Notes: generated by a model from the letters alone, not told the origin. A stretch of DNA of 64,000 bases from Chlorops oryzae (GCA_020466095.1 CM035808.1:71541119-71605118); one strand, 5' to 3'. Positions 11,494-22,664 are shown, counted from the stretch's first letter. A program made the numbers and translations.

Positions 11494-12516
11494 CTATAGG
11501 TAAATTGTCATAGAAATGCCAATAATCTTTGGGCATGATTTTTTCAAACTTTGAAGATCGTTAAATTTTTTTTGCTTAATTCCAATTGGGGCTTTATATA
11601 GTTTTTTCAGATCTTTAAAAGTAAAATAAATACTTTGCTTTCTCTGAGGAGATAAAATCCATGAAGACGCGTAGTTCAATTTATAAAACATGCCAAATGA
11701 ATTATACCTCAAACATTTGATATCAATTACTTGAGGATCTCCTGCCTTTACACCTGGCCTAATGTACTTATAAAAATTTAATCTTGAAAAGTTTTTAAAA
11801 AATACGTGGTCGATATACTTTACTTTGTAAGGTTCAGGGCGTGTTCTTGCTTCTTGAATTATGCGCACAAAATCCATAGGAACCTATAGCTCTTGAAGTT
11901 TTTTCTCCCGCTCTATTGTAGCATGAACTGAATTACACTCCATTTGAGTGTGCCCAACTGCAAGATATTTTTGAAAAATTTCTGTTTTGAACTTAATTGC
12001 TGTTGCTTACAACACATTCGATAAATTCGTGTTTCGATTCTGTGCACCGCAACCATGGCTAAATAAAATGGTTGGTAAAGTCAAATTTACGTGATTTGTT
12101 AGAAAATCGAAAATGCAAGAAGCAAAAACGTTGCGAGTGTATGCCCCCCCCTTCACCTTCATGCCAAACGTAGCAATAGGTATCCGAGTTTTTTAAATTA
12201 GAAATGGTAAATTGGTGCACGGCCAATTTTTGCTTAAAATAAAGAGCTCCAGCAGCAATTTGAGGAATAAGCTGAACTGCTTGAACATCTAAAGTGTAGG
12301 CATTTATTTCATTTCTTTCAGCTCTTTTTTTATCATTGTTTTTTTTTTCTTCTCTAGCCTTTTCTTTGTCTGCAATGTGTTGTAAGAATATTTCACTAGC
12401 GATATTTTTAATTTTGTAGCTAAAGCAAACGTCACATTGATCTTTTTTTGGCCTAAAAATTCCAATATTAAAAGACTTAACCACTTTTAAAAACGTTTGG
12501 TAAGAAGCCTTCTCAC
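11494..12516 (-). pseudogene. C-terminal half of the element T transposase-like protein (DUF7869-like)
   Basis: Minus-strand frames from 12516 down read FRPKKDQCDVCFSYK, then a KEKAREEKKN helix, LDVQAVQLIPQ and LYFKQKLAVHQFT. A region with frame changes follows, reading GCGAQNRNTNLSNV and GHTQMECNSVHATIE. The next ORF (11877-11494) reads IRPGVKAGDPQVIDI and ends at a stop. This order matches a widespread arthropod family of transposon-derived proteins that I believe is classified as DUF7869 (name recalled, not checked). The N-terminal half lies beyond the hAT insertion at 14855-15198. Stops and frameshifts around 11880-12060 show that it is a pseudogene. The role as transposase is inferred from its position between inverted arms. 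Confidence 0.6.
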
Positions 12517-12654
12517 TACTAGCTTAGGGCTGCCATAAGTCTGACTCCGTTCACCAGGACACTTTTCTCAAAAATTTTCCACTTATAAAAAAACAACAAC
12601 AAAAATTTTTTATGGATAAAGTCATCAAACATTTATTTGAAAAAAAAAAAATTA

Positions 12655-12838
12655 ACAATCTTCTTAAACATTCATATAAAAAAAAACTAACAATTCACTT
12701 AAACATTTATATAACAAAAAAAACTAACAATTCACTTAAACATTTATATAAAAAAAAAACTAACAATTCACTTAAACATTTATATAAAAAAAAAACTAAC
12801 AATTCACTTAAACATTTATATGAAAAAAGACTATTCAT
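12655..12838. repeat. Minisatellite, about five units of 35-37 bp
   Basis: The unit is AACAATTCACTTAAACATTTATATAAAAAAAAACT in shape, given here only by its key words AACAATTCACTT and AAACATTTATAT followed by an A-run. Unit length varies with the A-run. It lies downstream of the hAT stop codon, where the dimerisation domain would otherwise be expected. Confidence 0.85.
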
Positions 12839-12857
12839 TTTAATATTATTATAAGTC

Positions 12858-14503
12858 TTAGTATTTCTCTGAACTTTGCACTTTGCACAAAACTTCAGTT
12901 TTTTCTTTGATATAGTTGTAAAATTCAAAGCATGTCATATTAAAATTAAACTTACATTGAATGATCGATTCTAATGTATCAATATTTAAACAATTTCTTT
13001 CTTTGGTCCATTGTGAACTTATTAATGAAAAAATTTCATGTAAATAAGTTATCGTTTTTTGAATGTCAGTCCATTCAGGTATATTTCTTAATGTCATCCA
13101 ATTAAAAATTTCATACTTTTTTAAGGGGACCACCCAATCATCTAAGTAGTTAATTGAAGTCGTAAAAAAAGTTTTGATGTCATTTTCAAAATCAGAAATT
13201 TTATCATTGAAGCCTCTGTTCTTTAAATTCTTCAAAACTGTTTGTGTTTGAATTCCAATAAAATTGTTTTCAAATCTATCTTTCATATCACATATGGTTT
13301 CACTTAAAATTAATTGAACTTCCATTACTGAAATATTTCGATTTTCAATTTTTTTGATTTGTTTCTCAATTACATGTGCTTGGCTGTGTATGAATGTGAA
13401 ATATAGTTCTGCCAACGGATTTTTAAAAAAGTCGGTAATTACTTTCGCTGCTCCTTTTTCAACCTCAAAGAATTCTTTTAGCGGTATCCAAAGCTGTAAT
13501 ATACGCTCTATTGCAGGCAAAAGTGACAACCACCGACTTCTTGTATGGGAGAGTATTTCGTTAAATGTTACCTGTGCGTTTTCACAAAACTGTTTCAATA
13601 GTTCAGTTCTAACTGTGAAGATGCAGAAATATTTATATATCTTCAAAACAAAAGATTCAATGTCAATTGACAGTGCATCTGTAGCACGTGAAAGAGTGTT
13701 GTGGAGGATATGAGCAGAACAACCAATGCCCTCTATTTCTCGACCCAATTCGGATTTCAACTTGTAAAAAACGTTAGTTACGCCATTCCTTTGTCTGCCC
13801 CCAAAGTTCGCGTTTGTGTTGTCTGCACCAAAAGCCGTAAGATTTTTTAGTGGAATATCAGCTGTTTTTAGTGCATCGATGCAGTATGTTGTTATTGTTT
13901 CGGATGTTTCATTTGGCAATGACTGTATTTTAATAATTTTATTTCCAAACCTCTCTCCGTAAAATAATGAATTATCAAGGGGAACATTTTCTGTGCTTTG
14001 TGATTGCTCGAATCGGTAGATATTCCAAAGAATGGAACATGATCTTTAAGTATTTTAGTAAACTCCGTAACTGAATGTGGTGCCAAAACATTCTTTATGA
14101 TGGCTGATACTTTTGTTCTGGCGTTCGATTGTTTTGCAGCGATTTTTGAATCTGGATATAATACGGCTTCCAGTTTTGTAGTACAATCCAATGAGCTGAA
14201 TGATTGATGATGGCTTACAATTCTGTAGGCGCTTGTGATTTCAGAAACCTTTATCAAATGCTCTAGTTGTGTATTCTTTTTAACCATAAAAGAACTAATA
14301 TCTTTTGAACATGAAGCAATTGTTATTTTTGAAAGATGTTTAGCACTTTTAACATGATCTTGAATGCTTGATTTGCCACCATTTGAAATGTTAATGTCAA
14401 ATCCACATATCGAGCAATACGCAGTCTTATCAGTTTTTCCTTTTTTCATATACGACCATTCAGCTGTGTAGCTGTCTAAAAATTGGCACTTTCTTTTTGG
14501 CAT
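12858..14503 (-). pseudogene. hAT transposase, frameshifted, lacking the C-terminal dimerisation block
   Basis: From the ATG at 14503 the protein starts MPKRKCQFLDSYTAEWSYMK and has a BED-like zinc finger (CSICGFDI ... HVKSAKH, residues about 31-57). A hAT-type catalytic region follows: ISTDSSNHKAQKMFPLII, then AFGADNTNANFGGRQRNGV and CSAHILHNTLSRATD. A one-base shift near 13905-13920 breaks the frame: both frames overlap over the coding stretch that reads LPNETSETI in the downstream frame. The protein is about 550 residues and stops at 12858. The usual hATC block (an LLLLP...ERIFS-like motif) is not seen. It is probably a dead copy, though its termini could still be used in trans. Confidence 0.85.
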
Positions 14504-14854
14504 TTGCTACAGAAGAATGAAGTAACATTTAAATTAAATTTATTAAACGGAAAATGCAAAAACTTACGAGCAATACAAATCCACGTTCAACAGCAATACG
14601 TAAATCATATGTTCAATATGATAGAGAAGAAACAAATTTTATTATCGATTTTCAATTAAACTAGAGATAAACATTTTTTCATTACAATTATCTGACAAAA
14701 AGAAAAGCTTTTTTTTAAATTTTATTTATTCACATACATAAAAATTTGACAGTAGACCAGGACAATTTCAGGGTAGACCAGGACACCAGGACAATTCGTG
14801 CAAAACCAGGACAAATCCTGGTAAACCAGGACGTATGGCAGCCCTATACTAGCT

Positions 14855-15198
14855 ACATTGTTCTCTATAAATCTATCGTATAACTTAAAAACTGCTTTTA
14901 TAGATGTATACGATAAGTCCAAATATATCTTATCAGAGTTTTGACGGCAATAATGCGATTCAATTTTTGGAATCATTGCAAGGAAGACTAACAGTTTTTT
15001 GTTTCACTGTGTCATCCGTTAAAAATTGGGATACCTTTTTTTTCGGAAATCCGCAGCTATTCACATTTTTTATCCAATTTAAAACTGTCCACTCTCCTAA
15101 GCTAAGCATCGTTAAAAACATTGTTTTGCAAACTCTTAGCAATTCATTATTAATTTTAAGGAAATACTTGTAAGAACAATTACGAGGTCTTATAACGC
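14855..15198 (-). pseudogene. Middle part of the element T transposase-like protein, between the hAT and P-like insertions
   Basis: The minus strand reads IRPRNCSYKYFLKINNEL, VCKTMFLTMLSLGEWTVLN and then, in a neighbouring frame, IPKIESHYCRQNSDKIYLDL and LYDRFIENNVAS. It ends exactly at the hAT duplication. In the family I recall, the PKIESHYCR motif immediately precedes the PKKDQCD motif found across the insertion at 12440, so the two pieces are one gene. The upstream continuation is cut by the P-like element at 15202. Where coding resumes beyond 21127 I cannot recognise further conserved residues. Confidence 0.65.
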
Positions 15199-15737
15199 CC
15201 TTAAGGTGCCGTCAGACGAAGCAAGGAAAGTGCTTGCAGCAAGCGTTTTACTTGCAGCAAGCGAAACTTGCACCGTGTGACCAAAGACTATTAAACTAAC
15301 AAGATGTCTCGCGCCCATACAAACGAATGTCCATAGAAAATTTTTGCTATGGCACTATCATAATGCCAGGCATGAGAAGCGTGAGAGAGCAAAGCTAAAA
15401 ATGTTCTCTCAATTCTGTTCTTTAAATTTGGTCTCTTATTTTACGCTCTCGTTTCATACATACATGCATATGTATGTTGATTGAATTATTTGCTGTTTGG
15501 CTGGCCAAGCGTTGAGATTTTGAATTTCGTTGCTTTCAAAGATTTTCGATTCGTATTTTGATTTGCATTGCTATCGTTGGCTTTTGCGTTTTTGCTGTTG
15601 TTGTTGCGTTTATTTTCCGTTGATTGACTTAGGATGTTTTAACCTTTGTTTAATTCTAACTTGGCTTGTTAATCACGGTTCGCCATAGACGGGCACTGAT
15701 CTATTCCATGTACCACAAAAACGTGGTATGAGATATT

Positions 15738-16629
15738 GCAAGGTGGTTCAGCCAAATAAGGCCAACGCCTTTATAAAGCCCAAATTTCAGGAAACATATT
15801 TCTAGCACTCCCAGGATAAATATTTTTGGCATATTCTAAAGCGTTTATATTTACTTCACAAAGCAACAAAAATTGCTTGGATTGCGTAGCTGATTGAATA
15901 GTAATCTTCCAACAAAGTCGGAAGAAGTAAAAATAACGTGTTTGATCTAATTTTGCGTGAGAAGAAGAACAACGTTTTTCTAAAATTTGTTGATAATTTT
16001 GTAAAGTCTTGATTGCCATACCGAAATTCGGACTTTATTCAAAATGAAAAGGTTGGGAGAAAAACCCTGGCTTTGTTGTATTCCGAATTAAACGTTGTGG
16101 AAGAAATTATATTGAGTGGTCTTAATAAGGCCCACAATTGCCACGTTGCAACTGGTTCATAAAAAAAATTTTTTTTGCAGGCCCTTAATGGACCTTAATA
16201 TACCAAGCAGTTAAAAACAATGAGAAAGAAAGCCTTTCACTGCAATGGGCAGCAAGTTTACAAAATTATTATCGATAATGCCTTGTACCTGCACTTGAAT
16301 ATACAACGTTGAGTTTTAAAAATATTATTTTAACATATATAAGAAGTGCTGTGCAGATTGTATATTTTAATTTCTATCTCAAACATCAACTACAATGAAA
16401 TCAGATAATATTTTTAACTTTTTCTTTATTTGTTCGCACGTTTTTGAGGCAATCGGCATTGGGCCTTATTTAGACATGGCAATATAATATGGCAAATAAA
16501 GGACAATTTATAAAATAAAGAAAAGATTAAATAAAAGTGATTTAGATCCAAACTCTCTCTAAGTTGAACCAATTTTCGCCTCTATGGCAAAAGGCGTTAG
16601 CATGGCCTTATTTGGGTCAGTTACCTTAC
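15738..16629. mobile_element. Non-autonomous element with inverted ends, ~890 bp
   Basis: GCAAGGTGGTTCAGCCAAAT followed by AAGGCCAACGCCTTT at the left is matched inversely at the right by AAAGGCGTTAGCATGGCCTT followed by ATTTGGGTCAGTTACCTTAC. The terminal repeat is about 35 bp with small gaps. ATAAGGCCC-type words recur inside. No recognisable coding domain is present. The target duplication was not resolved. Confidence 0.55.
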
Positions 16630-16898
16630 TCAATAAAGCCTAGTTTAAAAAAAATTTATCTAGGACTTTTTAAAAAAATAATTTTTTTGTTAAATCAAGT
16701 TTTTCTATCGTGTTTTCCCCAATAGCAGGGCAAAAACTTTTTTCTTTTTGTTGAAATGTTAGGGTGTTCAAGCTGAATTTGAAAGATCGTTAGGAAAAAA
16801 AATGTGGGAGTTTTTTCAGAATTTTGGAAAGAGGGAACCTCGGGCTTTTCAGACGATGTATGGAGAGAAAAGACGTTCAGATTCAGGCTACCGGCGTA

Positions 16899-17643
16899 CA
16901 GTGGTTCAGACTGAGGTTAGGTCGGTCAAAAATCTGTAACTTTTGAACCAATAGAGACAATTATATAATTTTTTCGCCATTTCGCCTTTATGAAAACCGC
17001 CCACTTTTCCAATTTTTTGAAATCATATTACTTGCCTTTACACATGTTCAAATAACAAATTTTACCAAAATATCTTGAAGGTCTTCGATTTTAGAGCAGT
17101 TTTTGTGATTTTCGTAACAGACCCTTTTATATTCGTGCATGCGGAATGCACCCTCTTTTTTGGTATAACGGAAAGTTTCACAATGATGTTGGCAGTTGTT
17201 GGCAATAAAGTATACATTTTTGAAAAGAAAATTGTTTTGGCTTTCCAATAAATGTAATTTTGTTTTGAAGATTTTTGATGCAAACAAGTTGTACTCTTGC
17301 AAAATAAGAAAATCGTATAAAATTGGAGCTTCAAAAAAAATATTATAAAAATAATTTTATTTACTGCATAATATTTTTTAATAATTATTATCAAACGACA
17401 TCAGTCATATATTTATTTTAAAAAAACAACGAGTTTCTACAGCCATTTTTGTGTAAGATGTGAGCTACTAAAATAGTCCAAATACTACATTTTGAACACA
17501 GTTTTAAGGATATCAAAAAGTGCAATGTTTGTTTATCAACCACGCCCACAATTATTATTAATCAACTAGCATACCTTAATTTTGCATATTTGGACATCAA
17601 CATTGGGCATTTTTGGCCGACCCACTGAAATTCTGAACCACTG
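16899..17643. mobile_element. hAT-like MITE, 745 bp, with CAGTGGTTCAG ends and a fragment of repeat R inside
   Basis: The left end CAGTGGTTCAGACTGAGG, followed by GTCGGTCAAAAAT, and the right end, with ATTTTTGGCCGACCC before CTGAACCACTG, are inverted repeats. CAGTG termini are common in hAT elements. A piece of repeat R lies inverted at about 16975-17130 (CTTCGATTTTAGAGCAG matching the complement of 8817-8833). The 8-bp flanks (CCGGCGTA and TGCGGCGG) do not match well, so the superfamily call rests on the termini alone. Confidence 0.5.
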
Positions 17644-17993
17644 TGCGGCGGCTCAAAATTTTGGTATCTATCAAAAACTGACATGTGCAAAACGATTGAG
17701 CAATGTTTAGAGGGGGATAATGGACCTATTTTTTGTGTATTTACGAATTTTTTTTTGTGTTTGTGAGAAATTTTTAATGTTTTTTGTTGTCTTAGAGAAT
17801 TTAAAGTTTTTTTGTTTTTGAGAATTTTATTGTTTTTTTTTTTTGTGTTTTTGAGAATTTTATTAATGAATGAAACATACATGATAATGTTCCTTTAATT
17901 TAACTTTCTATTTTTGCCGTGGCAACGTGCGCCGGTACAGGTAGTGTTTATTAAAGTTTCTCAGCACATTGCCTTCTTAGCTCAACGTTTTGC

Positions 17994-20217
17994 CTATTTG
18001 TGCTTAAGAATGCTTAGCTTTGCTTCACGCTTACGTTTATCTTCAGCAACAGTCCACTGGCAGTGTTTGAATAATAAAACGGTAATTAGTTTGTCTAAAA
18101 GAGATAATTTATGATTATAACAATCATCGGTTTCGTCGAACCACTTTGAAAAATTGCTTTCAGAAGTACATTTTATGCATTGTTGCATTATGTATTGTTT
18201 TATATTTTTTTGTTTTTTGTTCTCCTTAAAAATATATTCAAAAGCCTTAATATGTATTTTACTGATTTCAAAAAATATGTCAGACGGAGCACATAGCTTT
18301 CCAAAGTCGGTTGGGCCGGAGTATTTTTTTTCATTTATAAACCTTTCTGAAGGAGAAGTCAAAAGTTCAGTTTCTTTTAATATTGTTTTTTTGCAATTCG
18401 GGCAATTCACAGCCCTTGCAATGTAACCAACAAAATATCTACTGGAGGTTAATTCCACAGGTATTTCGAGAGATGTAAAATTGTCCATATTGGTGTCAAA
18501 GTAGGCTTCATTATCTTTAACAAGATTGCTGAGAGATAATGCAATATTAGGAGTTTCTTTTTCTTTCGCATTGTCATTGGACTCATAAATAATTGAGTCA
18601 AATTCGACTGGAAGCATAATGTTCATTATCTGCTTCACAATTAGCCTTATTTGTAAATTTAAATAGACTTAGCGAAAGCAACTTTGCAATGATCACGTTA
18701 AACTCATGCACAGAAGGGTTCCGGCAGTTGCCCCCTTTAGCGCGAACGCATGCAAATAAATTTTCAACGTGATCTTGGTTAAGTCGCCCAGTTAACACAA
18801 AAAAGTTAGATGAGTTGCTTTTCAAAAGAGCTGAAGTTAGTTGGAAAATCCCTTCGGTAGATTGCAGTAAGCCTTCAATGCAAAAAATGGCGTTGCCAAG
18901 GGTATTTACGTCCTGGAAATAAGCCTGCAACTTTTTCATTTTTTGCCAAACTAGGTTGTCAATTTGCAAACCGGATCTAAGAGGATTTCTATCATTTAAA
19001 ACGCGGCTATTCAAACAATCGAAATAGTCGTTAACTTTTTGAATAAATTCTGCTGTTGACATTGCACATTTTAAAGTATTTCGTTGGAATTGTTTGTTTT
19101 CAACACATGTTTTAATTGCAGCAGCAACAGTGTGGCTAAAAGTCTGAGTCGCTAGACAAACTCGCATTCGCTCGAATCTTGTAGGCTCAACGTGGCTTTT
19201 CGTTAATTTTGTCATTTTTGTTACGTTACCCTTTTCTATATCGTAAAGTTCTTTAACAACATCGAAACTGACTAACCCATCAGGGGTTTGAAAGTTTGCG
19301 TTAAGGAAAGAGTTTCTAAGGGATTTATATAGGTGCGGAACGTCATAGAGTAAAAAAATTTTTTCGTTTTCATAATAAAAATAGGGATTTTTTGTTGTTA
19401 CACCAAGCTCTTTTGCGCATTTTCGATTATTTCCTCCTTGGTCGAAAACCGCTGCCCTGATATTCAAGCCGACTTTTTTTGATATTCCCAGGTTTTTGAA
19501 AATAAGTTTTTTTAAATCTTCTCCTTTGATGTTTGTTTCGGGCACAAAATAGTTAAGGACAAATTTCCAATTTCGGAAAATGCCGCGCAAAACGAAGATG
19601 CAAATATGACTTCCCATATGGTTTGAACGTTCAATTACATCAGCTAATCCATCGATCACATCAACAGATGAATTGTAAGTAAGGCTTCGCTTGATTGCGA
19701 CCTCATCACAGGCAAGAACGCATTCTCTATCAGAGGAATTCATACCTTTGCTAATTTCGGTGAGCGCTGCATAAAGGCACTCGTTATCACCAGGCTGCAA
19801 CTTTTTTATATTATTCCACCTGAACAACGAAGCGGGACTCGGAAGATGTAATTTTAAGGAGTCTCTTAGAAAATTATACGTCGAAGTGGATCTATAAAAA
19901 ATTGCTTGTGCAAAAAGCTTCTCCGTGGTATCCCATCTAGTGCTGCATCCCTTTTTTTCTTTAACTAGCATATTTAAAAGGATTTTTTCATTGTCATGCA
20001 AAGTCATTTTATCAAGATGTTGTGTCCAAGATATTTTTTGTTTACTTTTAAGGCGCATAATTCTTTTTCTCAAATTTGCATTTTCTTTTTTAAGCTCGTT
20101 AACCTGATATTTTTTTACATCAGCGTACTTTTGAATGGAAAAAAATTTTTTTTGCTTGCACCGTGAGACTAGGTCGCACAAGCGTTTGCATTCAAGCAAA
20201 TCAGCTGCTGCAAGCAT
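17994..20217 (-). pseudogene. P-element/THAP9-type transposase, frameshifted
   Basis: The ATG at 20217 opens a 539-codon frame. It starts with a coiled-coil stretch (ELKKENANLRKRIMRLKSKQ, residues about 42-61) and then has the P-superfamily core: LACDEVAIKRSL, AAVFDQGGNNRKCAKELGV, LLYDVPHLYKSLRNSFL and the C-terminal LTGRLNQDHVENLFACVRAKG block. The frame stops at 18598. A second frame, displaced by one base and overlapping at 18598-18638, continues for about 200 codons with GYIARAVNCPNCKKTI, the cysteine block that follows in this family, and stops at 17994. So one gene of about 740 codons is broken by a single indel (or, less likely, rejoined by splicing). No THAP zinc finger is visible upstream, so the DNA-binding N-terminus is missing or on an unrecognised exon. 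Confidence 0.8.
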
Positions 20218-20402
20218 TTGCAGCTTTCACGTGCTGTAGTGGAAAGTTTTTCGTTTGCATGCAAACAAACGTATATTTTCAAATATTTTGACTGAAAAGC
20301 AATGCGTTAATGTTGGAGTGTGTTGGTTTTTTCATAGAAAAATGTCTGTTTTCACTATTTTGGATTATGTATGTATTTAGCATCCAAATACAGTGCAAAG
20401 TT

Positions 20403-20690
20403 AGGGTTAAAATTAGACCATGGCTTCGATTCGCGAAATTCGCAAAATGTTGATTTTTATTTCTATCCTTCATATGCATATTTCGATAACTAATTTTATC
20501 TGTTGTTTATCATAGCACTCTTTGCAAAATTCTTCATTAATCACGATTCCTCTCTTCTAGTGAAAATAAAATTTTTTCGAAATTCGCGAATGGTGATCAT
20601 GGTCAAATTTTAACCGTTAGAGGACATTTTGTCTAGCTGCGAATTTCGCGAATGGTGGTCATGGTAAAATTTTAACCGTTAGAGGACATT
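20403..20690. repeat. Small inverted-repeat element (Harbinger-like TTA flanks) with a 63-bp tandem duplication
   Basis: GGTTAAAATTAGACCATGGC with ATTCGCGAAATTCGC at the left is matched inversely by GCGAATTTCGCGAAT with CATGGTAAAATTTTAACC at the right. TTA lies outside both ends. The right-end block (TTCGCGAATGGTG ... GAGGACATTTT ... CTAGCTGCGAA) is duplicated in tandem at about 20578-20704. A 47-codon acidic frame just beyond (about 20850 to 20708, minus; MMENMNDILFEEEEELLES) may be a leftover of the parent element, but I cannot identify it. Confidence 0.45.
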
Positions 20691-21582
20691 TTCTCTAGCT
20701 GCGAAATACTCGATTGACCACATTCTGTTCACTTCTGTATTGAATTATTCGTAGAACCATCTCTACGAGAATCAATTGCTGTGATTCCAACAATTCTTCT
20801 TCTTCTTCAAACAATATGTCGTTCATATTTTCCATCATTAAATAATTCAAATTCGAACTGAAATGAAAATGTCAAAAAACTACGCACACAGAGTCGCAAG
20901 TCACTTTCAACAATCACTTGCAGCAAGCACTTGCAGCTCGCATCGTGTGATCACACGGAAAGTAGTTGCAGCAACTTTTCGTGCAAGCGGCTTGCATGCA
21001 ATCAAAAATTCGCTTGCATCAACCACTTTCCTTGCATCGTGTGACTGCTATCTGCAAGCATTTTTGAAATCAAAAATTTTTCAACGTTTGCTGCAAGTAC
21101 TTTCCTTGCTTCGTCTGACGGCACCTTTACGCCTTCGCACACAGGTCATGTTGTCATCGCAACGCTTGCGGCGCGACGATTATGGGTATCATACGAGTCG
21201 CGTGCGCTTATCCATTTAAACACATGTGTGGGGCAACAAATCTTATTCCGTATTTCATACGATCCGTGTGGGAATGGCCTTATTTTTAAGCATTGGTTTT
21301 TCAATGAGCTTAAAAATAGTGCAAATACGAGGATTTTGAATAAACTTAAATGTATAAAAGAATATACGAGGTTTTTGCATACCGTTTTTCTCAAAATTTT
21401 TCAAATGAAGTGACTGAAATCTTCATGCCATCCGCGGAAGGACCGAATTGCCTATAAATTGAGATAAAAAATCTCAAAATCCTTAAAAATGTACTTACGA
21501 GGTTTTTGAATAAACGACGATATATTGTGTTGAGGAAAATATGTCTTTTGCCGTGTAATAATGCAATCTAGTCTAGTGAAAA

Positions 21583-22274
21583 GCTGTTGACAGTTTCGTC
21601 GGCGCTGCCACTTGTCTGTTTTATGCGTATTTTACCATTTGTTGCATATAAGGTAATAAAAAATTTTTTTTTTCGTTTTAATTATAAAATTACGAATAGA
21701 TAACTTTAACGGATTTTAATGATTATAGTCTCAAAAATTTTGGTATACTTTGTGTTCTTCGGCACCAAAATCAAAAATTTAATTTTTTGATACCATACCC
21801 ATTTTTCGACCTGTTTGAAGGCTTATTTTGTATATTTTTCGAATATGCGTAGCAAATATGTTCACTCTTTTTCCGGCGGCAACCAAGCGCATGTATCTTT
21901 AAAAACCCCAAAAATTTTGACTTTAAGACATACCAGGTCGGCCCAATATAAACCGATTTTGTTGTTTAATGTCTTAAGCGAAAGGTGAATCTATTCTCTA
22001 CAAAGTGAAATTTCTAGGCCGTTTCCCGCAGAATCCAAATAAAAAAAAAAATAATCATAAACCACGGATGGCCACACTTATTCCCATACAAAATTTTTTC
22101 ATATTTCAGAGCCCTAGCGCGCCCATCAAAACACCTCCGATCGGCGCAAAATTTGAAACCAGTTAGTTTTATGCCAAATAGAAAAAACTACCGCCCGGCG
22201 GTTTGAAATCGATCAAAATTTTCAAACTAAGAAACAGTCTAATGTGCATTTATCACAAAAAATCAAAAAACCCG
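21583..22274 (-). repeat. Right inverted arm of element T
   Basis: This is the reverse complement of the left arm, with about 10 percent divergence judged by eye and a middle section (about 21845-22047) that differs from the left. It ends with AAAAAACCCG next to the BEL A target site. Confidence 0.65.
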
Positions 22275-22292
22275 AATTTGCCGATTCCATGG

Positions 22293-22644
22293 TGTTTACG
22301 TCAAAACGTAAACAGAAACAGAGAGGGCTCCTAACGCGCAACACTACCATAAGTAAATACTAGGAATATGTGTTAATGTACGAAACACCAGCTTTTCTCG
22401 CGGTACGAAGTAAGGCTTCGTACATTTTTAAATTCAATTACTCACTGGAGCACAAAATATAAAGGTGATTGCAATAAATCTCGCATTTTAAAAATTGGTG
22501 TTTCTTCATTTCTAAGCTAATTCTTGGTTTATTTCTTATTTCATATTTCGGTTATTTTGAGTCAACTCTCGAGGAGATTCAAAGTAAAGTTCAGTCTACT
22601 TTACAGTCTACTCTTTTGGAAAATCGGGAATCCCACCAAGAACA
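22293..22644 (+). mobile_element. 5' LTR of BEL A (352 bp)
   Basis: It begins TGTTTACGTCAAAACGTAAA and ends CCCACCAAGAACA. The same sequence with scattered changes recurs at 37913-38265. The two differ by several percent by eye, so the insertion is not recent. The 3' copy is followed directly by the BEL B LTR. Confidence 0.85.
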
Positions 22645-22664
22645 TTGGTCCTTCGAGCCGGATC
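22645..22664 (+). promoter_or_regulatory. Primer-binding site of BEL A
   Basis: TTGGTCCTTCGAGCCGGATC directly abuts the LTR end. TGGTCCTTCGAGCC is a typical-looking BEL/Pao primer site, complementary to a tRNA 3' end starting with CCA. The tRNA species was not determined. Confidence 0.7.

Larger units (their letters stand above)
12525..14846 (-). mobile_element. hAT transposon, 2322 bp, perfect 8-bp target duplication
   Basis: The ends TAGGGCTGCCATAAG (left) and ATGGCAGCCCTA (right) are inverted repeats. TACTAGCT occurs immediately outside both ends (12517-12524 and 14847-14854), the 8-bp duplication expected for hAT. Removing the insert rejoins the two halves of the element T protein in frame order. 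The element carries a broken transposase gene on the minus strand and a 35-bp minisatellite near its left end. GACCAGGACA-type subterminal repeats (14757-14832) lie inside the right end. Confidence 0.92.
15202..21127 (-). mobile_element. P-element-like transposon, about 5.9 kb, inside element T
   Basis: The left end AAGGTGCCGTCAGACGAAGC and the right end GCTTCGTCTGACGGCACCTT are inverted repeats, and similarity continues for about 40 bp (GAAAGTGCTTGCAGCAA against GAAAGTACTTGCAGCAA on the inverse). Both subterminal regions are packed with CTTGCAGCAAGC and CGTGTGA words. The flanks share ACGCC-TT with one indel, consistent with an imperfect 8-bp duplication. It carries a P-superfamily transposase gene on the minus strand and at least two smaller non-autonomous insertions in its 3' half. 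Confidence 0.75.
9376..22274. mobile_element. Element T: large transposon with very long terminal inverted arms, invaded by hAT, P-like and MITE elements
   Basis: The outer ~225 bp (9376-9598) and the inverted 22048-22274 match closely, sharing GGTTTTTTGATTTT, CCGATCGGAGGTG and GCGCGCTAGGGCTCTGAAAT. A second inverted match joins about 10330-11115 (minus the MITE) with 21583-21840, including TTTTTTGATACCATACCCAT. Together these form arms of about 0.7-1.2 kb. Between the arms lies a minus-strand transposase-like gene (fragments 14855-15198 and 11494-12516). The gene lies wholly inside the inverted arms, so I treat them as one element. The target duplication at the outer ends was not resolved. 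Confidence 0.65.

Noticed and set aside
12612..12854. 80-codon plus-strand frame with repeated NNSLKHLYKKKT words
   Set aside because: It is a translation of the 35-bp minisatellite.
15771..17394. Host-gene exons in the 3' half of the P-like element (short minus-strand frames)
   Set aside because: No recognisable domain or splice pattern; the stretch is better explained by two inverted-end elements and a piece of repeat R.
16891..17651. A perfect hAT target duplication around the 16899-17643 MITE
   Set aside because: The 8-bp flanks CCGGCGTA and TGCGGCGG do not match; only the terminal repeats support the call.
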